Source: Euryarchaeota archaeon TMED132 (GTDB lineage Archaea > Thermoplasmatota > Poseidoniia > Poseidoniales > Poseidoniaceae). Taken from it: a stretch of 10,630 bases of DNA. The number at the start of each line of letters is the position of its first letter. The stretch's first letter is position 1. This document shows, piece after piece, positions 1 to 6,203 of the stretch. The notes below the pieces were generated by a model. It had not been told where the DNA came from. It saw nothing but the letters and a program-made list of their open reading frames with translations, and did not search any database. The stretch covers positions 1-10,630 of the forward strand of contig NHGH02000040.1 of NCBI GenBank assembly GCA_002172355.2. Direction: 5' to 3'. The translations under genes were made by a program, and so were the position numbers.

Positions 1-629
1 AACTGCTGGCTCAACTCTCTTTGCCCTTTCTTTAATTTATTGAGGACCTCTGTGATATGAATTGGCAAACGAATAATTCGGCTTTTTTCAGCAATAGCAC
101 GTGTTATTCCCTGCCGAATCCACCAATAAGCATATGTTGAAAATTTATATCCTCTTGCTGGATCAAATTTTTCAACACCTCGAACAAGACCGATTGTGCC
201 TTCTTGGATTAAATCAAGAAGTTCCATATTCCTCTTTGTATATTTTTTCGCAACGCTTACTACTAATCGTAAATTAGCTGCAACCATTCTCTCTTTGGCA
301 CGATTTCCTCTCCGAAATGTCTTCAGTAAATCATCAATCTTTATTCCAGCATCTTTAGCCAATTCTTCCTTAGAAGGTTTTTTGCCATTTGCACTTTCTA
401 TCTCCTTTCCCAACTTTTCAAGATGCATCAAATCTTGTACTTGGCGACCTAATGTAATTTCCTGCTCATTTGTTAAAAGTGGAACTCTCCCAATATCTCT
501 GAGATAGGAACGCACTAAGTCAACCTCAGCTATGGATTTCTTGACTGGAGTAAGCACAGGTGATTGGGTGGGCGTACTTTGAGGGCTTGTCACGGTGACA
601 ACTCTGTTGAGTTTTGTAAAGAATATCAT
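1..629 (-). CDS. Sigma-70 family RNA polymerase sigma factor, cyanobacterial type (partial, C-terminus beyond window)
   Basis: This is the N-terminal 209 residues of a bacterial primary-like sigma factor, the subunit that directs bacterial RNA polymerase to -35/-10 promoters. Reading from ATG at 629, region 1.2 is at about residues 36-66 ([17 protein letters not shown] followed by the [11 protein letters not shown] motif). Region 2 is complete at about 112-190, with [24 protein letters not shown], and the promoter-melting segment [17 protein letters not shown]. Region 3 begins with [19 protein letters not shown] at the window edge. The wording matches marine cyanobacterial group 2 sigma factors as I remember them, rather than proteobacterial RpoD. 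The first 30 residues are unconserved, so the start is uncertain: GTG at 593 is an alternative that would sit downstream of a possible bacterial promoter. Archaea use TBP/TFB and have no standard role for this protein, so its position beside archaeal genes is anomalous. Family call is very secure; host and function are not. Confidence 0.93.
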   Translation of the reverse strand, partial: MIFFTKLNRVVTVTSPQSTPTQSPVLTPVKKSIAEVDLVRSYLRDIGRVPLLTNEQEITLGRQVQDLMHLEKLGKEIESANGKKPSKEELAKDAGIKIDDLLKTFRRGNRAKERMVAANLRLVVSVAKKYTKRNMELLDLIQEGTIGLVRGVEKFDPARGYKFSTYAYWWIRQGITRAIAEKSRIIRLPIHITEVLNKLKKGQRELSQQ

Positions 630-648
630 TAAGAACTGTAAACCACAA
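620..648 (-). promoter_or_regulatory. Possible bacterial -35/-10 promoter for the sigma gene
   Basis: On the minus strand TTGTGG (648-643) and TATTCT (625-620) are separated by exactly 17 bases, the usual sigma-70 spacing. If real, transcription would begin near 613 and translation would have to use the GTG at 593 rather than the ATG at 629. Matches are imperfect and the region is AT-rich, so chance occurrence is quite possible. Confidence 0.25.
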
Positions 649-699
649 AAAAATGGCTTAATTTTTCATCGATTTAGGTGTAAATACCTATTTATTGAG

Positions 700-2883
700 C
701 TAGTTTCCTATTCTTGTTAATAGCCAAGAAGCTGTTGCAAAATAAATCCAAACACCTGCAACATCAGTTGCTGTAGTAATAAAAGGAGCTGACATCAATG
801 CTGGGTCTAAGCCCATTCTCTGAAACAATAATGGAAGAGATGCCCCTGCAGTTGCCGCAAGGGTTGTTATAGCAAGAAGACTTATTCCCACGGCAGTTCC
901 TACTAAAACACCTTCATCACCTTGCCCAAGCCAAAGTGCGCAAGGGACAACAAATAAAAGCATCAGCAACCCAAGTAAAGCGCCAGCGATAGCTTCCCGA
1001 AACACAGCTTTCATAAGGCCTAGCGTCTGAATTCTTTGAGTGCTTAAACCTCTAATAACAACAGTTGAACTCTGAGCACCAACATTGCCCCCTGCTCCTA
1101 TCAAAAGCGGAATAAAGGCTGCCAATAAAACAATTTGACTTGTAATAGCCTCATTAGTTTCTCCAAAGGAGACAAACAGGCTTATCGAAATAACGGCATT
1201 TGACGTCTCAACGATTTCAAAACTCGACACCACAGAATCTTCATTTCCGATGAATAGAGTTTCTGTTTTGATATTTTGAGTTACTGTATAATTTAACTGA
1301 TACCCCGAAGCACCACTTTCAGAGGTTTCCTCTTCAGGGGATAATGCAGAGTAACTACCTTCCATTACTCCAACGAAAGCCAACAATATAACAGCACCAA
1401 CAGCGGTGAATTTTCTTGTTGGAATGGCGTATCTGCCAAATGGGTTATCCATGGATTCTTCACGTCTCCAACAGAGCCAGAAGTGGACAGCAAATGCAGC
1501 ACCTATTCCGGGAACAGATGGGAAAATACCGCCTGGCCAATCCCCATCAAAGTAGCGAGCCGCAGCCGCAGTCCATACCAATACGCCAGACAATGCTGCA
1601 ACCATCATCAGAATTGTATGCTTAGAATCGGGCTCATAACCCGCCATTCTAATTAGGATAAGAGGCACAAATATTCCTCCAAGTCCGTATACAGCAAATA
1701 CAACTAGAATGAATACCGAGTCACCAAATCCAGGGAATTGTTGACCGACTAAGGAAATAGCAGTTGCAAATGCAGCAACCGCTAAAGTGACTTTCTTTGT
1801 CTTGCCATGGTCTTGATTCCATTCGGGTTTCACGTCATCAGTAATAGCAGCAGTACAAGCCAAAACTTGACTGTCAGCAGTAGACATAGTTGCAGCAAAA
1901 ATCGATGCTAGAATAACTCCACCAAGTAAAGGGTTGAGACTTTGAGCAAGTCTTGGTAATCCAGATTCAGCATCTTCTGCTAGCATTTCGGGGAATATTG
2001 CACGGCAAGCAAGACCAATCAAAAACATTAGAGCAATAAATGGAGTTTGCCAAACGAAAAACCATACCATTGCTTGCTTCCGATCTTTATCATCCTTCAA
2101 CGTCATTACTCTTGATACTACTTGAGGCTGCCCTGCAACACCCAATCCGCCCAAGAAGAAAGCGGCAACCCAAAGAGTTGCCCCGAATTTCAATCCAGAT
2201 GGATAAATATTGACCATATTAGCATCAATTCCAGCAATTGTGTCATGAAGCCCAGAGAAACCTCCAACCTTTCCTAATGCAACCATACAAAGAATTGTAG
2301 AGCCAACAATCATTACACACGATTGAGCTGCATCAGTCCAAATTGATGCTCGGATTCCACCAGCATAACAATATGCAACAACTAGAACAAAACCGATTAG
2401 GATACCGGCTATTTCCGACCAACCAAGCATTGAATTGAGCGCAACCCCGCCTGCAGTTAATTGAGCAGCAGCATATATCGAAAGGAAAAATACCGATAGA
2501 ATCGCAGCCAATTTTGCTTCTGGCGCCCCAGTTTCATTTGAAACCAATGAAGATAGAGAACGTAACCCTCTTTCATTTCCTTCTTTTTGAATATATTTGT
2601 ACAACCAAATCCAAGCGACTAATTGCCCTATGGTAGAAACAACTGCAATCCATATCGCAGAATATCCACTAATGAAAATAAATCCGATGAACCCGATGAA
2701 CATGTATCCTGAATTCCAAGTACTCACAGCCGAAAGAGCAGCAAGTGCAGGATGCATTCCTCTTCCAGCAACTAGATAGTCATCAGTAGTGTCTTCTTTA
2801 ACACGCATTGAGGCTAATCCAACGCCAGCGAAAAATGTCATGAATACCAGGAATGAGAATAGTATTAACATTTCATCAGACAT
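700..2883 (-). CDS. Sodium:solute symporter fused to an MgtE-type divalent cation channel domain
   Basis: A 727-residue polytopic membrane protein with two transporter domains in one uninterrupted frame. Residues about 1-485 are a PutP-like SSS symporter: DDYLVAGRGM (34-43), ALSAVSTWNSGY (49-60), GGIRASIWTDAAQ (175-187), and ATMSTADSQ (331-339), whose Ser334/Thr335 align with the Na2-site Ser/Thr of E. coli PutP. PutP Asp55 and Trp59 appear replaced by Trp56 and Tyr60, so proline is not the assured substrate. Residues about 490-727 are an MgtE membrane domain (PF01769): PLLIGAGGNVGAQSSTVVIR (592-611), ASLPLLFQRMGLDPAL (681-696), and TTATDVAG (703-710) with the pore-type Asp707. The usual MgtE cytoplasmic N and CBS regulatory domains are absent. 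Residues about 516-580 are a polar insertion. A strong Shine-Dalgarno precedes the ATG, 14 bases after dph5 ends. Domain calls are secure; transported solutes are unknown. Confidence 0.92.
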   Translation of the reverse strand: MSDEMLILFSFLVFMTFFAGVGLASMRVKEDTTDDYLVAGRGMHPALAALSAVSTWNSGYMFIGFIGFIFISGYSAIWIAVVSTIGQLVAWIWLYKYIQKEGNERGLRSLSSLVSNETGAPEAKLAAILSVFFLSIYAAAQLTAGGVALNSMLGWSEIAGILIGFVLVVAYCYAGGIRASIWTDAAQSCVMIVGSTILCMVALGKVGGFSGLHDTIAGIDANMVNIYPSGLKFGATLWVAAFFLGGLGVAGQPQVVSRVMTLKDDKDRKQAMVWFFVWQTPFIALMFLIGLACRAIFPEMLAEDAESGLPRLAQSLNPLLGGVILASIFAATMSTADSQVLACTAAITDDVKPEWNQDHGKTKKVTLAVAAFATAISLVGQQFPGFGDSVFILVVFAVYGLGGIFVPLILIRMAGYEPDSKHTILMMVAALSGVLVWTAAAARYFDGDWPGGIFPSVPGIGAAFAVHFWLCWRREESMDNPFGRYAIPTRKFTAVGAVILLAFVGVMEGSYSALSPEEETSESGASGYQLNYTVTQNIKTETLFIGNEDSVVSSFEIVETSNAVISISLFVSFGETNEAITSQIVLLAAFIPLLIGAGGNVGAQSSTVVIRGLSTQRIQTLGLMKAVFREAIAGALLGLLMLLFVVPCALWLGQGDEGVLVGTAVGISLLAITTLAATAGASLPLLFQRMGLDPALMSAPFITTATDVAGVWIYFATASWLLTRIGN

Positions 2884-2890
2884 ATTCTAA

Positions 2891-2897
2891 CACCTCT
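2891..2897 (-). promoter_or_regulatory. Shine-Dalgarno of the symporter-MgtE gene
   Basis: AGAGGTG on the minus strand lies seven bases ahead of the ATG at 2883 and directly abuts the dph5 stop codon (2898-2900). It supports this start and co-transcription with dph5. Confidence 0.75.
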
Positions 2898-3770
2898 CTA
2901 TTGCCAACGAAGCAGGGCCTTCTCTTCAACTTCACTCGTAATTGCAGGGAAAATGAGAGAATTTAACCTTCCACCATCGGTATTTTTCAAATCTCCAACC
3001 GTGGTATAGGTAATTTTCTCATCTTTAGTACCCATATCGGCACATAGTACTACTTTGATAGAATCAAGACCGTTGGCAACAAATTCCTTGAATGCTAATT
3101 TTTTCATAGAATCAAAACTACTTTCTTCAGACATATCAGATATGGTTGAAGATAACTTTTCTTTCATCAAACCTAGAGAATCATAGGCATCCTTCGGCTG
3201 CATTGGGACTTGTTTTCCAGTACCAGCTCCAGTAGGATCTAAGTCCAGCAATGCAAGAGTATGCTGATTTTGAAAAAGATTCACAGCGATAACTTCCAAC
3301 GGTGAAGTAGCGACCCATCCGCCATAAGGATAGGTTATTGTTGTCTGTCTTCCAAATCGATAATTGGATAATCCAACAGCACCAGTGACCAGAGTTGTAA
3401 TTGAGATTCCATGGAACACCATGCAATTTATTCCTGCTTCAAGAGCTTGTAATTGAATATCTACATGCGTAGTTGCTTGCAAAGGGTCTCCTACAATTAG
3501 CAATGCAACTAAATGATTTTTAGCCAAATCAAGTAATTCTGTTGGGCTTTCAACCTCTGGGCGCATGACCATTTCAATATCTCCGATATCTTCTTCTAAT
3601 TTTGTTAATTCATCGGCTGGCCATAGCGCAGTATATGCTTCATAACGCCTAAAGTCTGCAGACTTCGCAGCATTTCTTGCTTCGATAGTCATAGAACCAA
3701 TTTGCCCGGGGCCCATGCCAATCAACAACAATCCGGATTTTGGTAATTCTGTACTATTTCCAGCCGTCAT
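2898..3770 (-). CDS. dph5: Diphthine synthase (Dph5)
   Basis: SAM-dependent methyltransferase that methylates the modified histidine of elongation factor 2 in diphthamide biosynthesis; a cytosolic enzyme confined to archaea and eukaryotes. Numbered from ATG at 3770 (290 residues), it shows the N-terminal glycine loop GMGPGQIG (18-25), the EAYTALW segment (44-50), the family hallmark GDPLQATTHVDI (94-105), then GLSNYRFGRQTTITYPYGGW (133-152) and HTLALLDLDP (170-179). The position where most family members have a His-Asn-Ala-Ser type sequence reads FHGISI here, a mild departure. The open frame extends two codons upstream to TTG at 3776, but ATG is preferred. It is first in an operon with the symporter-MgtE gene and is divergent from trm5 with a 37-base spacer. 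Length is at the upper end for archaeal Dph5 because of a charged stretch near residues 200-225. Confidence 0.95.
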   Translation of the reverse strand: MTAGNSTELPKSGLLLIGMGPGQIGSMTIEARNAAKSADFRRYEAYTALWPADELTKLEEDIGDIEMVMRPEVESPTELLDLAKNHLVALLIVGDPLQATTHVDIQLQALEAGINCMVFHGISITTLVTGAVGLSNYRFGRQTTITYPYGGWVATSPLEVIAVNLFQNQHTLALLDLDPTGAGTGKQVPMQPKDAYDSLGLMKEKLSSTISDMSEESSFDSMKKLAFKEFVANGLDSIKVVLCADMGTKDEKITYTTVGDLKNTDGGRLNSLIFPAITSEVEEKALLRWQ

Positions 3771-3807
3771 CCTCAAACCTCACTCTTGCTTAGATAGGGC
3801 GAAGCCT
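3771..3807. promoter_or_regulatory. Compact divergent promoter region between dph5 and trm5
   Basis: Only 37 bases separate the two divergent start codons, so both promoters must be here or overlap the opposing gene. The sole AT-rich element is around 3788-3798 (TGCTTAGATAG), which lies about 26 bases from the dph5 ATG and on the other strand about 15 bases from the trm5 ATG. That placing fits a TATA element for dph5. I see no clear box for trm5. Confidence 0.3.
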
Positions 3808-4902
3808 ATGCGTCATTTGAGAGTGCCGAGTGCGGAAACCCAGCATTGGCTTGAACTTTGTCGAACTCAGAATTGGTTACAAAAAGGCGCAGGAGTCTTG
3901 TCGCTAGAAGGTGGACTGAAAGGCATCCCTCTGTCGGAAACGGCGCCCCCAGAAAGTGACCAGTGTTGGTCAAATAACAGCATTTTTTCAGCACAAGGGC
4001 TCACCAAAGGGCCGGAACATTGGAGTGAACACCTCGACCAAAAACTACTCCAAGATATTGGGGAGGAATTACCCAACTCCTATGAAATTCAAGGAGATAT
4101 TTTGATTGTTAAGTTAGAACAACAAACCCGCCAATACGGAAACCAAATCGCTGAAGCCATGCTTAAACAATTACCATCGGTAAGATTAGTGTGCGCGGAT
4201 AATGGAGTTATTGGAGAATTCCGCGTAAGGGACCTCGAACCACTAGCCTCGAGAAACGAAGACATCTCGACAATTACCCAAATCAAAGAAAACGGCGTAT
4301 TGATTTCCACAGATCCCGCCAAGGTATATTTTTCAGCACGCCTATCCAAAGAAAGAGAAGACAATCTTTCAGTAGCTAAAAAACTGAGGAAACAACTTTC
4401 CCGCCCACTCAGAATTTGTGACCCATACGCGGGAGTGGGGCCCAGCCTGGCCTCTCTTTTAACAGAAGATAATTTAGTTTCAGAGTGTTATGCTGGGGAT
4501 TTGAATCCCGCATCATTTGAATTATTAAAAGGCAACATTGAACACTTTATTTCAAAATCACCAAACATATTAAACGAACTCGAAATAAAGAATATCGATG
4601 CCCGTAAATGGAAAGATGAACTTGGCAATGAGCATAAAATCGATTATTTATTGGTTAATTTACCTCATCACAGTATCGAACATTTACCCGAATTACTACC
4701 ATTACTTTCAACAGAACATTCTACAGTTATTCGTGGCTGGGCAATAATTGATAGAGAGTCCCTGGCTCTTCAAGAAGGCAATATTACGTCAATGATTGAA
4801 TTAGCTGGAGGTAATGTGGAATATATTAGGTGTAGTGAAGTAAAAGGATTTTCTTCTAGTAAGATTTTCATGCGTTTTGAGTCGTGGCAAACATTCTCTT
4901 GA
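3808..4902 (+). CDS. Trm5/TYW2-family tRNA (guanine-37) methyltransferase
   Basis: Class I SAM-dependent methyltransferase expected to modify tRNA position 37 (N1-methylguanosine), which prevents frameshifting, or to act in wyosine synthesis. The 364-residue frame from ATG 3808 has a degenerate N-terminal region (1-85), then the Trm5 core: SYEIQGDILIVKL (91-103), IAEAMLKQLPSVRLV (114-128), GEFRVRDLEPLA (136-147), the ENG element (161-163), AKVYFSARLSKERE (171-184), SAM motif I DPYAGVGPSLA (205-215), GDLNPAS (230-236), and motif IV VNLPHHS (283-289). The usual sequence at motif I is closer to DMFAGVGPF, so this is a diverged member. The frame stays open 31 codons further upstream, but that part lies over dph5 and has no homology I recognise, so it is excluded. 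Trm5 and TYW2-like paralogues cannot be separated by eye. Confidence 0.85.
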   Translation: MRHLRVPSAETQHWLELCRTQNWLQKGAGVLSLEGGLKGIPLSETAPPESDQCWSNNSIFSAQGLTKGPEHWSEHLDQKLLQDIGEELPNSYEIQGDILIVKLEQQTRQYGNQIAEAMLKQLPSVRLVCADNGVIGEFRVRDLEPLASRNEDISTITQIKENGVLISTDPAKVYFSARLSKEREDNLSVAKKLRKQLSRPLRICDPYAGVGPSLASLLTEDNLVSECYAGDLNPASFELLKGNIEHFISKSPNILNELEIKNIDARKWKDELGNEHKIDYLLVNLPHHSIEHLPELLPLLSTEHSTVIRGWAIIDRESLALQEGNITSMIELAGGNVEYIRCSEVKGFSSSKIFMRFESWQTFS

Positions 4903-4941
4903 AGCGTTTAGTTCATCAAGTTCGACCTCTTGGGGTAAATT

Positions 4942-5070
4942 ATGGGCGTTATGGCAAAGTGTGTTTGCGGGGTTGAAATAGATATTTCAGGAACAACACC
5001 AAGAAAAGATGGCACTAAAGTATGGTGCCGTGTATGCGGAACATCATTCATCCATCACCATAATGAATGA
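4942..5070 (+). CDS. Small zinc-ribbon protein, 42 residues
   Basis: A short frame starting at ATG 4942, 39 bases after trm5, and ending at TGA 5068-5070. It contains a knuckle CVC (Cys7, Cys9) and a second CRVC (Cys29, Cys32) separated by 19 residues, the arrangement of a one-domain zinc ribbon, and ends with three consecutive histidines (38-40) that could also bind metal. A GGGG run at 4932-4935 is a weak ribosome binding site; ATG 4951 is an in-frame alternative that keeps all four cysteines. It lies on the same strand between trm5 and the HAD gene. Function is unknown: zinc ribbons of this size in archaea are often nucleic-acid or translation associated, but nothing here proves that. The paired cysteines make coding likely despite its size. 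Confidence 0.72.
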   Translation: MGVMAKCVCGVEIDISGTTPRKDGTKVWCRVCGTSFIHHHNE

Positions 5071-5080
5071 AAAGTAACGA

Positions 5081-5086
5081 TTTATT
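5081..5086 (+). promoter_or_regulatory. Candidate TATA box for the HAD-like gene
   Basis: TTTATT centred about 30 bases before the ATG at 5114, in the short spacer after the zinc-ribbon gene. No Shine-Dalgarno is visible before that ATG, consistent with a leaderless or near-leaderless transcript. Single AT-rich hexamer, so low confidence. Confidence 0.35.
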
Positions 5087-5113
5087 CAATAGCCTCGTGC
5101 TTTAGCAGCAAAT

Positions 5114-5533
5114 ATGACTGATTTAGTTGACAAAGTCGACGAAAGAGGCTTGGCAATTTCCCCTACTTTGCCAGATGAAGTGAAAAACTTTCTTATCGAT
5201 ATAGACGGAACGATTTGCGAAGATATACCAAATGAAGAACCTGAGCGAATGGCTACAGCAGAATGCTATGAAGGAGTGGCAGACCAAATCAACAAGTGGT
5301 ATGATGAAGGCCATCAAATATGTTTCTTTACAGCAAGGGCCGAAGAACACAGAGGAGTTACCGAACAGTGGCTTTCTAAGCACGGTTTCAAATGGCACTC
5401 ATGTCTATTTGGCAAACCAAGAGGTGGAAATTATCACTGGATAGATAATCACATAGTTAGGGCAACCAGATTCAAATCTAAGATGACCGAGTTTGTCAAA
5501 AAAATGGTTGAAGTAGAAGTTTTTGACGACTGA
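5114..5533 (+). CDS. HAD-fold phosphatase-like protein
   Basis: A 139-residue cytosolic protein with the core motifs of the haloacid dehalogenase superfamily. Motif I is LIDIDGTICED (27-37) with nucleophile Asp29 and acid/base Asp31. Motif II is FFTAR (71-75) with Thr73. Motif III is probably Lys101 in FGKPRGGNYHWIDN (99-112), and motif IV acid is Asp111. The catalytic set is complete, so an active phosphohydrolase is expected; there is almost no cap domain, so a large or macromolecular phosphorylated substrate is possible. The segment IPNEEPERM (38-46) and the GKPRGGNYHWID signature resemble a small HAD subfamily sometimes labelled as phosphoheptose isomerase in databases, a label the sequence does not support. 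The substrate is unknown. Residues before 22 are not conserved in HAD proteins and are probably a family-specific leader. Confidence 0.85.
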   Translation: MTDLVDKVDERGLAISPTLPDEVKNFLIDIDGTICEDIPNEEPERMATAECYEGVADQINKWYDEGHQICFFTARAEEHRGVTEQWLSKHGFKWHSCLFGKPRGGNYHWIDNHIVRATRFKSKMTEFVKKMVEVEVFDD

Positions 5534-5559
5534 TAATAACCGTTTGAAATCGCCCAATT

Positions 5560-5584
5560 ATTGAGTTTAGTACGCGATTGAGTT
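5560..5584 (+). repeat. Short direct repeat upstream of a TATA-like box
   Basis: ATTGAGTT occurs at 5560-5567 and again at 5577-5584, 17 bases start to start, just ahead of the TATA-like element at 5593. The arrangement could be a regulator-binding site for the 87-residue gene, but an 8-base repeat in AT-rich sequence may be chance. Confidence 0.3.
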
Positions 5585-5592
5585 AAACAACG

Positions 5593-5599
5593 CTTTATA
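5593..5599 (+). promoter_or_regulatory. Candidate archaeal TATA box for the 87-residue gene
   Basis: CTTTATA is centred about 26 bases before ATG 5622, the spacing expected when archaeal transcription starts at the first base of a leaderless message. This supports the upstream start of the following gene. Confidence 0.5.
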
Positions 5600-5621
5600 G
5601 TGCAAATGCCGATGTCTACAC

Positions 5622-5885
5622 ATGGTTCAGTGGAATTTAGACATCGAGCAAACAATTGTAGCACAGAGGCCGCAGAAATCAAGCCGCAGAATCAAAGCAA
5701 GGAGAACTACTACGATGAGGAGAACCTCCAGCAGACCACTTGTTGAACCAGAATATAATTCCCATTTACTTCATACTGGAAGAAGCAATAAAACAGTAAC
5801 CAAAAATGGTAAAAAGTTGAGGATACGAAGAGTCGTAAAGGCCGCTAAAGCCAATTTTAAACAACCCAATTTCTCGATAGAGTAA
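5622..5885 (+). CDS. Highly basic small protein of unknown function
   Basis: An 87-residue frame rich in Arg, Lys, Ser and Thr with few acidic residues, including RRIKARR (22-28) and KNGKKLRIRR (61-70). I recognise no family. The strong positive charge suggests binding to nucleic acid or ribosome, which is inference only. The start is unclear. ATG 5622 suits leaderless expression from the TATA-like box at 5593. ATG 5715 (codon 32) is preceded by AGGAG at 5699-5703 and would give a 56-residue protein with an RNA leader of about 90 bases. A second frame from ATG 5606 stays open for 46 codons across the same bases. It sits on the plus strand between the HAD gene and a small membrane protein gene, 88 bases after the former. 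Coding status is probable, not certain. Confidence 0.5.
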   Translation: MVQWNLDIEQTIVAQRPQKSSRRIKARRTTTMRRTSSRPLVEPEYNSHLLHTGRSNKTVTKNGKKLRIRRVVKAAKANFKQPNFSIE

Positions 5886-5908
5886 TACGAAGAAATATGA
5901 ACCCATTT

Positions 5909-5927
5909 CCCAACCTTTGGGTGAGGG
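5909..5927 (+). promoter_or_regulatory. Shine-Dalgarno partly inside a small hairpin, setting a TTG start
   Basis: GGTGAGGG at 5920-5927 is a strong archaeal Shine-Dalgarno six bases ahead of TTG 5934 and decides that unusual start. Its first two G bases belong to a 5-base-pair inverted repeat, CCCAA (5909-5913) and TTGGG (5917-5921), with a 3-base loop, which could partly mask the site in RNA. Confidence 0.5.
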
Positions 5928-5933
5928 AATAGT

Positions 5934-6203
5934 TTGAAGTTCACAGGTTCAGGTTATGATACTGAATATGATTTGGTGTCAACCCCTCTTGAGGATAGAA
6001 TCAGTTCAACAAAATCGATGTTCATATACGAAGGTCCCGGTTTGATAATATTAACTTATATTCTATCCCTGTTTTTTAATTTCCAATTTTCTTTTTGGGT
6101 TTGGTTCGTAGTAGGGTTTTGCACCCTCCAACTAATGTTTGGATGGTTTATGTATTTCAAAAAGAACGTCTTTGTGAAATTAGGTTCAAAACAACACAAC
6201 TAA
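5934..6203 (+). CDS. Small membrane protein with two transmembrane helices, TTG start
   Basis: An 89-residue protein of unknown family. Residues 1-33 are polar. Two hydrophobic, aromatic-rich helices follow at about 36-54 (LIILTYILSLFFNF...) and 57-75 (FVVGFCTLQLMFGWFMYF), joined by a very short turn, so it is probably a helical hairpin. The C-terminus is short and basic, which favours both ends being cytoplasmic. The TTG start is chosen because GGTGAGGG lies six bases upstream; the first in-frame ATG (6018) would delete most of the polar leader. The gene follows the basic 87-residue frame by 48 bases and converges with the aminopeptidase gene, with only nine bases between the two stop codons. 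No function can be assigned. Confidence 0.6.
   Translation: MKFTGSGYDTEYDLVSTPLEDRISSTKSMFIYEGPGLIILTYILSLFFNFQFSFWVWFVVGFCTLQLMFGWFMYFKKNVFVKLGSKQHN

Noticed and set aside
196..507. 103-codon plus-strand frame
   Set aside because: It is antisense to the strongly conserved sigma factor and its residues match no family.
3181..3426. 81-codon minus-strand frame inside dph5
   Set aside because: Same strand, other frame; dph5 motifs run uninterrupted through the region.
3715..3807. 31-codon upstream extension of the trm5 frame
   Set aside because: It lies antisense over the 5' end of dph5, shows no Trm5 resemblance, and would remove the divergent promoter space; ATG 3808 is a better start.
5123..5398. 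91-codon minus-strand frame
   Set aside because: Antisense shadow of the HAD gene, whose catalytic motifs are all intact.
5449..5682. 77-codon minus-strand frame across the HAD gene end and spacer
   Set aside because: No recognisable motif, no ribosome site, and it overlaps both a supported gene and its likely promoter.
5606..5746. 46-codon plus-strand frame beginning MPMSTHGS
   Set aside because: Its ATG lies too close to the TATA-like box to be transcribed from it, and it overlaps the longer basic frame; kept only as part of a finding.
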